A DNA stretch of 43,069 bases from contig NZ_FOLQ01000032.1 of assembly GCF_900112365.1 (NCBI RefSeq), forward strand, positions 1 to 43,069, written 5' to 3'. The first letter of the stretch is position 1. The number at the start of each line of letters is the position of its first letter. This DNA comes from Spirosoma endophyticum (GTDB lineage: Bacteria; Bacteroidota; Bacteroidia; Cytophagales; Spirosomataceae). The position numbers were made by a program, and so were the translations under genes. Positions 24,466 to 31,684 of this stretch are shown piece after piece. The notes beneath the pieces are model-generated. The model had not been told where the DNA came from. It searched no databases and saw only the letters and a list, made by a program, of their open reading frames with translations.

Positions 24466-25761
24466 TTAGTGAACCCTCAGTAAGTCGCTCCATTGGGTTG
24501 TGTAACAGGGGGAGCGGAAGTTTTGCTTCATTAGCCAAGCTGATTCCTCATAACCCTTACTGGCCAGCCGCACCCTACCCCGGCCGAAGCGGTGATTAAT
24601 CTGATCAACAGCCGAATAAACCCGCTTCCAGCGCTCATCGGGTTCCTCCTCGAAGATGGTATATTGCCGATGATCCCAGTCCACCAGATCGGTCAGGAGG
24701 ATCCCCACTTTCTGGAAATTGTATCCCTCCCGGTAGATCGACTCTAAAGCCGCTAGCCCGTACCGGATCAGCTCTCCATCGCTACAACTGGGATGAGGTA
24801 ACTTTACAGTGCGGCTGTTTGAGTATTGTCGGTCGTTGGTACGGAAATAATTCGTGTGTAAAAGCACGGTAATATAGCTGGCAGCCGAGGCCTGGTTGCG
24901 TAGTTTAACGGCCGCCCTGGAGAGATACGTGGTAACAGCCTCACGAAGGGGTTCCAAGGCGCTCACCGGCGTGCCAAAGCTGGGAGCCGTGCAAATTGAT
25001 TTCTTCCTGGCGGGTTCGATTTCCAGGGCTTTACAAGGCTGCTCCCTTAGCTCATATACCAGCCGAAGCCCCGTCACCGTCATAAACTGTCGAACCCAGT
25101 CATCCGGCGCATCGCGCAGCTGAGCGGCCGTCTGGATACCCTGCTGTAAAAGCAGTTGTTCATAGCGATCCCCAATGCCCCATAAGTCCCCTACCGCGAA
25201 CTCATGCAATGCTTCTTTGATTTTAGCTGGAGTATCCAGTACGCATATACCCCGATGCTCGGTGTGTTTTTTAGCAAACCAGGTAGCTACCTTGCATAAC
25301 GTTTTCGTGGGTGCTATTCCTATGTTTATAGGTATACGGCTACTGCGTAACGTCGTTTCCTGAATCCTTTGCGCCAACTGCCGTAAATCTGGATAAATGG
25401 CCTCATAACCTGTCAGATCAAAAAAGCCCTCATCAATTGAATACACCTCCACCCGTTCGATGAAACGGCCAATGATAGCAAATATTCTTCGGGACATATC
25501 CCCGTAAAGTGGGTACGTGCTCGAAAAGACGTGAATACCCTGCTGGCGGACTTGCTCCTTAATTCTAAAGTAAGGGGTACCACGGGTAATGCCTAACTTT
25601 TTGGCTTTATCGTTCTGGGCAACAACATTTCCGTCGTTATTCGATAACACAATAACAGGCTGTTTTCTAAGCGCGTGCTGAAACGAAATGTGACAACTGG
25701 CGTAAAACGACAAGGCGTCAAAATGCTCCTGCATGGTTGAAAACGTGATTGGACAGGTCAT
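24466..25761 (-). CDS. umuC: Y-family DNA polymerase V catalytic subunit
   Basis: This is a 431-residue protein of UmuC length. The active site is visible: Asp15 in FDALSFYASC (family D-x-N-x-F/Y), SNNDGNVVAQ as the fingers motif, and SIDEGFFDLTG with Asp110 and Glu111. Then come the helix-hairpin-helix segment (FAVGDLWGIGDRYEQLLL) and the little-finger domain (ASYITVLLHTNYFRTNDRQY). The usual DCNNFF start is altered, with Leu where Asn is common. It carries out error-prone translesion synthesis with processed UmuD. The start overlaps the umuD stop as ATGA. Confidence 0.95.
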   Translation of the reverse strand: MTCPITFSTMQEHFDALSFYASCHISFQHALRKQPVIVLSNNDGNVVAQNDKAKKLGITRGTPYFRIKEQVRQQGIHVFSSTYPLYGDMSRRIFAIIGRFIERVEVYSIDEGFFDLTGYEAIYPDLRQLAQRIQETTLRSSRIPINIGIAPTKTLCKVATWFAKKHTEHRGICVLDTPAKIKEALHEFAVGDLWGIGDRYEQLLLQQGIQTAAQLRDAPDDWVRQFMTVTGLRLVYELREQPCKALEIEPARKKSICTAPSFGTPVSALEPLREAVTTYLSRAAVKLRNQASAASYITVLLHTNYFRTNDRQYSNSRTVKLPHPSCSDGELIRYGLAALESIYREGYNFQKVGILLTDLVDWDHRQYTIFEEEPDERWKRVYSAVDQINHRFGRGRVRLASKGYEESAWLMKQNFRSPCYTTQWSDLLRVH

Positions 25762-26237
25762 GGCAATACAGTCGGTTTGAAAAACACCCAGGTAACCGCT
25801 CCAAACACAAAGGAATCTTCGCCAGGGTCACCTGGATGCATATAGATTGGCTCGTAGTGAGGATTGTCCGCCTTCAAAAGCAACATCTCCCCTACCCGCT
25901 TCATGCGCCGCACAACGTATCCATCATTGACAAAGGCCACAATAACCTGGCCATCGACGGGCTCCACCAGGCAGTCAACCACCAGAATATCGCCGTCATC
26001 AATTCGGGAATTGAGTCGCGCACTCGGATTGACCATACTGTTTCCTTCGACTCGAACAAAATACGTATCGTCGGGATGAACGATACACAACTCATTCAAA
26101 TCCAAAACGTTTTCCAGAAAATCGGTAGCCGGGGACGGGAACCCACAGTGGACTCGTGAAAGAAACAACGGTACCTTTAACCGACTTTTTATGCCAGCTT
26201 TTCTAATTGTAAAACGGGTTCGTACCCTTGTTTTCAT
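25758..26237 (-). CDS. umuD: UmuD-like S24 autoprotease subunit with altered catalytic lysine
   Basis: This is a 159-residue protein. The self-cleavage site CGFPSPATDF is present at Cys31-Gly32. The catalytic serine is Ser67 in VEGNSMVNPS. Where LexA and UmuD carry the lysine (T-V-K-R-L), this protein has VVRRMKR, that is Arg110. A lysine occurs at 113, three residues later. In the family, cleavage under RecA filaments yields UmuD', which activates UmuC. The change may slow or abolish autocleavage. Residues 72-78 form a small insertion relative to E. coli UmuD. Confidence 0.9.
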   Translation of the reverse strand: MKTRVRTRFTIRKAGIKSRLKVPLFLSRVHCGFPSPATDFLENVLDLNELCIVHPDDTYFVRVEGNSMVNPSARLNSRIDDGDILVVDCLVEPVDGQVIVAFVNDGYVVRRMKRVGEMLLLKADNPHYEPIYMHPGDPGEDSFVFGAVTWVFFKPTVLP

Positions 26238-26245
26238 AGGCTGCT

Positions 26246-26292
26246 AATACAACTAACTAATAATAATAGGGCTATTATATGTTAGTTGTATT
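26246..26292. promoter_or_regulatory. Inverted repeat upstream of umuD, candidate operator
   Basis: The perfect 12-bp arms AATACAACTAAC (26246-26257) and its complement (26281-26292) flank an AT-rich centre that is itself imperfectly palindromic (TAATAATAG ... CTATTATA). The left arm ends nine bases upstream of the umuD start, and the repeat covers the likely promoter. An SOS-type repressor site is plausible, but the sequence is not the E. coli or Gram-positive LexA box. Confidence 0.55.
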
Positions 26293-26345
26293 ATATTTCC
26301 TAATATGAAGGCGTTTTTATGTAAATTGGAAATAAAATAGTGGCT

Positions 26346-26600
26346 ATGACTCTTTACGAATTCAATGCACTTTCGTTTGACAACCAGCTAGCTTGTGCAT
26401 GGGATGACGGTTCTTTTTTAATGACAAGACGGGCCGGCCTATCCTACCTGTGTTTATACGCTATTGAGACTTTTTTCGTCTAAATTCGATATAGTCAGGA
26501 TCTGAATCATATTACAGCCTGCCGCGCGTTTCGCAGTACAATCCCCCTAGAATCTTACCTGGAAGAAATTCATCTGACTTTAGAAAGAAGCAAATATTAA
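26346..26600 (+). pseudogene. Small conserved-type gene broken by an in-frame stop
   Basis: The frame from ATG 26346 reads MTLYEFNALSFDNQLACAWD ... LYAIETFFV and meets TAA at 26481. It continues in the same frame as IRYSQDLNHITACRAFRSTI, then PLESYLEEIHLTLERSKY, and ends at TAA 26598. The 84-codon total and the resumed, sensible sequence suggest a nonsense change (for example GAA to TAA). I recall similar ~80-residue proteins on Spirosoma-type plasmids (unchecked); function unknown. Confidence 0.6.
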
Positions 26601-26628
26601 TTAGACCAACATTAACGCGCAAGAAACA

Positions 26629-26811
26629 GTGAGGACCAAAAAAAAATCAACTACAATCAGTCAGGAGGACTTAGATCGTCAGTTACGGGAGCTTAGTAGT
26701 AGTTGGCGTAAAATGACGGGTCGGAGCATTACCGAAGTTTTAGGTATGAAATCAAATGATACTGTTGGCGAGTTTTCTTTAATAATTGAGACCGACGAAA
26801 TAGCTAACTGA
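26629..26811 (+). CDS. Small hypothetical protein (60 residues)
   Basis: It starts at GTG 26629, 29 bases after the preceding broken gene. Basic N-terminus, then a helix QEDLDRQLRELSSSWRKMTG, and an acidic C-terminus ending IIETDEIAN. No domain recognised. Its start lacks a strong ribosome site, so support is moderate. Confidence 0.45.
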   Translation: MRTKKKSTTISQEDLDRQLRELSSSWRKMTGRSITEVLGMKSNDTVGEFSLIIETDEIAN

Positions 26812-26849
26812 TACTAGTTATGTTTTAGATTCTTTAATAAGCTATGCCC

Positions 26850-27190
26850 TGTCTACACAAATTGGAAGGCTATACGCATGATCAACTATCCAAAGGCAAT
26901 GAATGCTACTGTGTGGAAAGTGGTATTAATCCTACCAGTGGGTAGAGATGATCGACAGCGGATTACTGCACAAACAAGAATTGTTGCGGTTTGGACGGTT
27001 GGCCGCTGCCATGCCCAACACAAATGAGGCTAGAAAACAACCCTGGAGTCAGTACCGGGTCAGTGTGGATGAAATTGAGAATCGAACAGGCTTGGATCTG
27101 TTAACCAACGTTCCTTTGAACATTCAAACCCTACTTGAAGCGGAGGTAGATCAAGTCACCATACAGTCTATTTACTTAGCTTCTCACTAA
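26850..27190 (+). pseudogene. Decayed DNA/RNA non-specific endonuclease (NUC1/NucA type)
   Basis: Three pieces in different frames follow the order of a NUC1-type nuclease. The first, LHKLEGYTHDQLSKGNE, comes from ~26853. After an out-of-frame deletion near 26900 comes NATVWKVVLILPVGRDDRQR then ITAQTRIVAVW. After another shift near 27000 comes MPNTNEARKQPWSQYRVS then VDEIENRTGLDLLTNVP to the stop at 27190. The family segment WKVVxxLPxG..., VIAVWMPN and SVDxIExxTGYDFL matches this order (from knowledge of the family). The catalytic DRGH motif is absent, so the gene is dead. Confidence 0.65.
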
Positions 27191-27439
27191 ATGCGTTTAG
27201 CGTATATAGACTACCGTTAGGAGAATCCTTTTTTTTAAACAAAGCATAATAAAAATCAGCTATTACAGCATTAATGTGCCATAACCCCCATTTTTCACTA
27301 CACTTATTTACAACGTATTTTAATCAGGATTAAGGGGGCGTGGATTTTCATAACTATCTGATGTATAGTAATTTGCCTTGGCGAGTTGGCCTATTTGTTT
27401 GTATCTTTATACAAGTTAAAACGCCGAAGCGCTAATCTA
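27191..27439. other. Intergenic stretch, no gene supported
   Basis: AT-rich gap before the 186-residue gene. No repeat or coding frame was supported. It probably carries that gene's promoter (a TATCTTTA resembling the Bacteroidetes -7 element occurs at 27402-27409), but a matching -33 element was not found. Confidence 0.3.
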
Positions 27440-28000
27440 ATGATTAACTCTGACCTGTATGCAATGGCCCAGATTGGGCTGGAATTGAAGATAGTAGAAA
27501 CGTTTAAACCACTTCCAACACCTGAAGCCCTGACTTCTTTTCTGAAGGGTGAGACGGATTGGGTAAGTTATGAACCGCGTATAGTTGAAATCGTTGAGGA
27601 ATTGAATAAAAAAATGGGCATTGCCTATAATTACCACGTTGCAGAAGCGGCTAAACTACTTGGTATGGAGGGTTCTGGACTTGACACACTGGTCTATAAC
27701 AGCCAGAAGTACCGGGATGCCGAGCATAAGATTGAACGGTTCAACGTCCATTTGAATGCCATACAGGAAGAAGGTTTTTGCTTGTTGACTCAGGCCCAAG
27801 CTGACAAGTTGCTTGTCGATAAACGCCTTGTAGAGATATATTTAACGCCAAACCAGCGAATCAGCGCCAGGCTTATTAAAACTATCGCAAACGGGTACTA
27901 TTGGAGGATGCCCCGCTATAAAACCAGAGGGTATGCGGCTAACCTAGAAACGCAATACGTTAAACTACCTGCCCTCAATCAGAAATCGTCCAAAGTGTGA
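27440..28000 (+). CDS. Hypothetical protein (186 residues)
   Basis: The start is taken at ATG 27440 (MINSDLYAMAQ); a longer frame from TTG 27386 is less likely. Soluble and mostly helical. PRIVEIVEELNKKMGIAYNY and HVAEAAKLLGMEGSGLDTLV suggest a small helical, possibly helix-turn-helix, domain. The C-terminus is basic (WRMPRYKTRGYAANLETQYV). No family was recognised. It is followed 26 bases later by the A5T5 palindrome at 28027. Confidence 0.6.
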   Translation: MINSDLYAMAQIGLELKIVETFKPLPTPEALTSFLKGETDWVSYEPRIVEIVEELNKKMGIAYNYHVAEAAKLLGMEGSGLDTLVYNSQKYRDAEHKIERFNVHLNAIQEEGFCLLTQAQADKLLVDKRLVEIYLTPNQRISARLIKTIANGYYWRMPRYKTRGYAANLETQYVKLPALNQKSSKV

Positions 28001-28026
28001 CCGTTAATAGAACAAGATTGTAAAGG

Positions 28027-28060
28027 AATCACGGTGTCAAAAATTTTTGACACCGTGATT
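28027..28060. repeat. Perfect 34-bp palindrome, copy 1 of an A5T5-core pair
   Basis: The arms AATCACGGTGTCAAAAA and complement abut with no loop. The central 22 bases, GGTGTCAAAAA plus complement, are identical to those of the second copy at 29096-29131, while the outer arm bases differ but still pair. It starts 26 bases after a stop codon and is followed by TTTTGAG, so it could act as a terminator or a protein site. Confidence 0.8.
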
Positions 28061-28177
28061 TTGAGTATTACCAGAATTTTTGAAAACCAGTCATTGATTA
28101 ATTATACTAAAAAACATCATCATGTACCACATAGTCTAGATTACCAAGTATCGAAAACATAAAAATGATTAAGTCAT

Positions 28178-28825
28178 ATGGACTACCCAATACCACTTTT
28201 GCTACGTTATCCGTATTATCTAGATCCTCATGTATTGAACTCGCTTAAGGGAGGCTTAGCTGTTCTAATAAGCGAAAGTAATAAACTTGTGATCCAGGGT
28301 TCCGTGTTTACCTCAGATAATCCGCTGCCCGTTGGTGAAGAGGGTACAATCTGGCCAAGTCGGTTTCATGCTGAGTTGTATTTAAAGAAAGACCTCCAAG
28401 AGTTTCAAGTCTGGCAAAAGGAGCAGAATCGGTTGAAAGAGCAACAGCAGACACAGCTCCGAATCCAAAAGGCGCAGGCCCGTCAGGAAGCTTCGGACGA
28501 GTTTTATCGTAGGCATCCTATTCCGTTCGCTTTCTCGATCAAAATAAAAGAGGCCTTGAGCGGATTAAGTGCCAGCAGTTGGGGCGATGGCCAGAAACGC
28601 AATACAGTTTATCACATCTATACCCAGGAAGAAGTAAGATTAGGTCGTTTGTACCGGCCAAAAGGCGAATTTTTGTGTAGTCCTGTTAAAAGCCGTTCAG
28701 GAGCCAATTGGAGTGATTCACTGGGCAAAGACAGCCACCGCCTAGACGCTGACGGCATTAAACAAGTACCAACCTGTAAACGCTGTCTGGATATTCTTAA
28801 GCGCTTCTCAAAAACTAGTGTGTAA
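28178..28825 (+). CDS. Hypothetical protein with coiled coil and Cys cluster (215 residues)
   Basis: Residues ~74-108 are a Gln/Lys-rich coiled coil (QEFQVWQKEQNRLKEQQQTQ). The C-terminal ~50 residues carry GEFLCSPVKSRSGANWSDS and VPTCKRCLDILKRF; one cysteine plus a CxxC pair suggest a small metal-binding domain, but only three cysteines are visible. No family recognised. The stop at 28823-28825 is 13 bases before the next gene's ATG, so the two are probably co-transcribed. Confidence 0.65.
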   Translation: MDYPIPLLLRYPYYLDPHVLNSLKGGLAVLISESNKLVIQGSVFTSDNPLPVGEEGTIWPSRFHAELYLKKDLQEFQVWQKEQNRLKEQQQTQLRIQKAQARQEASDEFYRRHPIPFAFSIKIKEALSGLSASSWGDGQKRNTVYHIYTQEEVRLGRLYRPKGEFLCSPVKSRSGANWSDSLGKDSHRLDADGIKQVPTCKRCLDILKRFSKTSV

Positions 28826-28838
28826 TTCATACTACTTT

Positions 28839-29093
28839 ATGAATTCAGATACAGACCAACCAGACCCCAGCATGGAGCCTATACAGGTTGCCTGCGAAAA
28901 AATGATTTACGACCTATACCTACAAAATCAGCCTGGTTTGGTTGCATTTATTGATCAGTTAATCCGGATGGGACACAGTCCAACCCATATTGCTAATCGT
29001 GTTAAATCGATAATTCCGGTAATTAGCCAGGTGAATAATCACGTATTTTTAATAGCTATGTATTTACTCAGACGTCAACTTTCCAGTAACTAA
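28839..29093 (+). CDS. Hypothetical helical protein (84 residues)
   Basis: Start at ATG 28839 (MNSDTDQPDPSMEP). A longer frame from GTG 28818 overlaps the preceding gene. All-helical, with IYDLYLQNQPGLVAFIDQLI and MGHSPTHIANRVKSIIPVIS resembling small DNA-binding or helical-bundle proteins. No family is recognised. The stop codon is two bases before the palindrome at 29096, which would lie at the 3' end of the transcript. Confidence 0.55.
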   Translation: MNSDTDQPDPSMEPIQVACEKMIYDLYLQNQPGLVAFIDQLIRMGHSPTHIANRVKSIIPVISQVNNHVFLIAMYLLRRQLSSN

Positions 29094-29095
29094 AC

Positions 29096-29131
29096 CTTGG
29101 CTGGTGTCAAAAATTTTTGACACCAGCCAAG
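29096..29131. repeat. Perfect 36-bp palindrome, copy 2 of an A5T5-core pair
   Basis: The arms CTTGGCTGGTGTCAAAAA and complement abut without a loop. The 22-base centre equals that of copy 1 at 28027-28060. The flanking arm bases are different (GGCT outside the core versus CAC) yet fully complementary. It lies just after the stop codon of the 84-residue gene. Confidence 0.8.
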
Positions 29132-29309
29132 TGGATTCGTCAGCCAGGTAAGGAGCGAGATTTATTCACTACACACCACTAAACGTATACTAAACACAAG
29201 GGATTAAGGGGAAAAGGGTGTTTCAGAAGGTTTATTTAACCCCTAAAATCGCTTGCAATGGTTATATGATCGTCGTAAATTAGCTAATAATCAAACAGTT
29301 AGCAAATTT

Positions 29310-29756
29310 ATGAACGCCTACTTAATTGATCCCGCAACCCGTACCATTTCACCAGTCGAAACGGACTTTTCGCTACCAAGCATTTATAATTTGCTCGGTT
29401 GCAACCTGATTAGCAGTGCGGCAGGACAAACGAATGGTGATGTGCTGTTCGTCGATGATAATGTGTCAGATGGTGAGCATGAAGCGTTCCGGTTTGGTAC
29501 CTGGGAAATATACTCGAAAGCCCTGGTGGTTGGTACTGACCGCTCCGGCGAAACGGTTAGCCCAAAAAATCCGATTGAGTTGTATGAAACTCAGATCGAT
29601 TGGTTAGGAGCAAAAATGTTTGAACCCAACGTTGCGTTCTTATCTTTTCCGGAAAGTGCACGCCTAGAACGTGATGCAGAAGACCGCATGGCTACCAGTT
29701 TACAGGAAAATCTTGATTGGTGGGATGCTTTCCTGAAACGAAATAAAATTGATTAA
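29310..29756 (+). CDS. DUF3846-like hypothetical protein (148 residues)
   Basis: Start taken at ATG 29310 (MNAYLIDPATRTISPVETDF); an upstream TTG at 29253 would add 19 residues of poor content. The order LIDPATRTI, IYNLLGCNLI, DVLFVDDN, and RFGTWEIYSKALVVGTDRSG resembles the small DUF3846-type proteins of plasmids and phages. That assignment is by eye. The C-terminal ~45 residues are helical and acidic. A hairpin follows directly. Role unknown. Confidence 0.55.
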   Translation: MNAYLIDPATRTISPVETDFSLPSIYNLLGCNLISSAAGQTNGDVLFVDDNVSDGEHEAFRFGTWEIYSKALVVGTDRSGETVSPKNPIELYETQIDWLGAKMFEPNVAFLSFPESARLERDAEDRMATSLQENLDWWDAFLKRNKID

Positions 29757-29762
29757 AAATAG

Positions 29763-29785
29763 CCCCTAACCTCTATGGTTAGGGG
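29763..29785 (+). terminator. Hairpin after the DUF3846-like gene
   Basis: Perfect nine-base arms (CCCCTAACC and complement) with a five-base loop begin seven bases after the stop codon. No strong U-run follows, so termination efficiency is uncertain. Confidence 0.6.
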
Positions 29786-29822
29786 TCACCTAAAAAGTAG
29801 CTAAACCCATTCAAAAAGTGTC

Positions 29823-30143
29823 ATGCAAACAACAGGAAAAACCTTTCGATTTAACAGCCCTGTTAACTGGGAACACAGTTCAGGCGCAGTAGCGACGATC
29901 AGCCAGGACACAGCATCAACGTTCGAGTTTTTTACGAAAGAGGGTACTATCCCATCTACGGGCTATGGTCAGATCGAGTGGACCTTCACGGACGATTCAC
30001 AGCAGCCCCGCATTGAACACATCGGTATCTGGTGGCCCAACGATAATCTTGATGATTACGACGGGGTATTTGAGTTGCCTAAACAGGCTATCGAATTTAT
30101 CCAGAGTTTTGGCTTGCAAGTTGGACCGGATTTTACCCGTTAA
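29823..30143 (+). CDS. Hypothetical protein (106 residues)
   Basis: Starts at ATG 29823. A small soluble, beta-rich protein: VATISQDTASTFEFFTKEGT, GYGQIEWTFTDDSQQPRIEH, then IGIWWPNDNLDDYDGVFELP and a C-terminal helix. It looks intact, with no family assigned. It lies 20 bases before the DUF5618-like reading, probably in the same transcript. Confidence 0.65.
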   Translation: MQTTGKTFRFNSPVNWEHSSGAVATISQDTASTFEFFTKEGTIPSTGYGQIEWTFTDDSQQPRIEHIGIWWPNDNLDDYDGVFELPKQAIEFIQSFGLQVGPDFTR

Positions 30144-30163
30144 TTCTTATTTTTGATTGTATT

Positions 30164-30572
30164 ATGAACTCGGTACAGGAATCCAGGCGCTATATGGACA
30201 ATGCCCGCGAACTCTTACGGGAGAAAGCCGGGAAACAAAATGGTCAATATCACGATCGTAAATACGTCCGTATGGCGGGTAACACGGCTTACAATGGTAT
30301 TCTTGTCGCACTGGATAGCCTTTTAGAAGAAAAGAAAAAAGGCCGTAAAGATCCGGGCCCGCAGCGGCGTACCGTGCCGGGCGGTGACGTGGTATAAATC
30401 GCAGTTGGCTAAACTGGATAAACGGCTGTTAGATATTTTTGTACTGGCTTATGATACGCTTCATTTAGCGTTAGGGTACGATGGTCATTTAGACGCAGAT
30501 GTAGCGCAGGCGGGCTTAAAAAGGGCTGACACGATTATCAATTGGGTCGAACAGCGAACGACTACCGTTTAA
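30164..30572 (+). pseudogene. DUF5618-family gene split by a frameshift
   Basis: The first frame (30164-30397) reads NSVQESRRYMDNARELLREK, then YVRMAGNTAYNGILVALDSL and LLEEKKKGRKD. It then runs into PGPQRRTVPGGDVV and stops. The second frame, from 30384, reads VTWYKSQLAKLDKRLLDIFV, then LAYDTLHLALGYDGHLDADV. In the family these two parts form one ~120-residue protein with KKKGRK directly before the W-Y-K-x-x-L helix. A GC-rich insertion around 30349-30385 has thrown out the frame. A sequencing artefact is possible. Confidence 0.7.
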
Positions 30573-30578
30573 GTGAAA

Positions 30579-30611
30579 ATCCATTCAGCTTCTACTAAAG
30601 ACTGAATGGAT
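30579..30611. terminator. Hairpin between convergent genes
   Basis: Ten-base perfect arms (ATCCATTCAG and complement) with a 13-base loop lie between the end of the DUF5618-like gene and the end of the minus-strand lipoprotein gene. It could serve both directions. Confidence 0.5.
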
Positions 30612-30651
30612 CTGGATCACTATACGAATACTACTTAGACACTAGACTTCA

Positions 30652-31293
30652 CTACTTCAGTATGCCAGGAGATTCACGGGCAAAAATGAATTGACCGATC
30701 TGCCGTATATCATTAACCGTAATTCCCGAAACATCGTTGATATACGGTATGTATCGATCAGCGTAGGGTGAAGCCGTTCCATACACGTAACCAATATTAA
30801 TTCGAAACCGAAAATCCGTTTTCGTTGGATACGCCAACCGTTCAACCATCACACGTACGTTGCCAGGAGCCGAAAATTTGTCCTGAAGGTACCAGACACC
30901 ATAGATATACCCAGCCGCATTGTTGCTGTTACCCGAAAAATTGGCGTATGAGAAACTTCCTAAAGGAGTCTTCTGAAACGTAGGTCCGGTACCACTCCCA
31001 TCAATGTATAATTTAAGCGAATCAGTACCGCTTGGCTCAATAAGGAGTTTATAATTACCCGTAATTGCTTTGGGGTCGGGCGTGAATGCATAATCCTGGC
31101 CCTCAATGGTTGGTACATGATTACCTGCCCATTTAATGTAAACAGCCGGAAATTCACCAGACAAATAAACTTTAGGATCGGATGAATTGACTAATACAGT
31201 CTCCGAGGTTACGGGATCCTCCCCTCCCCCTTTTTTACAACTTAAGTTAACTGCAATCAGAGTCAGGAAAAGAAAAAGTCGGTACGATTTCAT
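30652..31293 (-). CDS. Lipoprotein of unknown function (213 residues)
   Basis: Start taken at ATG 31293 (MKSYRLFLFLTLIAVNLSCK), which gives a normal signal peptide with lipobox VNLSC. A longer frame from TTG or similar upstream adds nine residues of no value. The mature protein is beta-rich (DPKVYLSGEFPAVYIKWAGN, NYKLLIEPSGTDSLKLYIDG). A repeat-free jelly-roll-like fold is plausible. No family recognised. It is a lone minus-strand gene between plus-strand blocks. Confidence 0.65.
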   Translation of the reverse strand: MKSYRLFLFLTLIAVNLSCKKGGGEDPVTSETVLVNSSDPKVYLSGEFPAVYIKWAGNHVPTIEGQDYAFTPDPKAITGNYKLLIEPSGTDSLKLYIDGSGTGPTFQKTPLGSFSYANFSGNSNNAAGYIYGVWYLQDKFSAPGNVRVMVERLAYPTKTDFRFRINIGYVYGTASPYADRYIPYINDVSGITVNDIRQIGQFIFARESPGILK

Positions 31294-31320
31294 GATGCAT
31301 TTTTCCAGTTGAATGTACAA

Positions 31321-31684
31321 CAGCCCTAAAATTGATATCCATATGCTTTAGTTACTATAACCTCTGACAAAACACTTATCAAACGGAGCAGTCAGAAGCC
31401 CTGTTTAGCGGCTTGACTTGACAAAAACCAAGGCGGTCCCACTCAAATCAGGCTACAAACATACCCAGTCCACCCAGATGAATTTTTGGTGGACAAAAAA
31501 AGATGAATGGGAAGAAGCTGTTTTCTTATATATGATTTTAATTTTTAACTTGCGAAAATTATTAGTATATTAGTGTCACAAACAGGGATGAACGCAAAAG
31601 CGTTTTTCGGGCAATTGCTGTACATAAAACATCAGAAAGTAGCTGCCTTGAGCCATCAACATGTGTAATTAAGCAACATCGGAC
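31321..31684. other. Upstream region of the helicase gene, no gene seen
   Basis: It contains a short inverted repeat (TCCACC ... GGTGGA, ~31470-31495) with two ATGAAT copies, and is AT-rich after 31500. Both divergent promoters presumably lie here. None was located with confidence. Confidence 0.35.
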
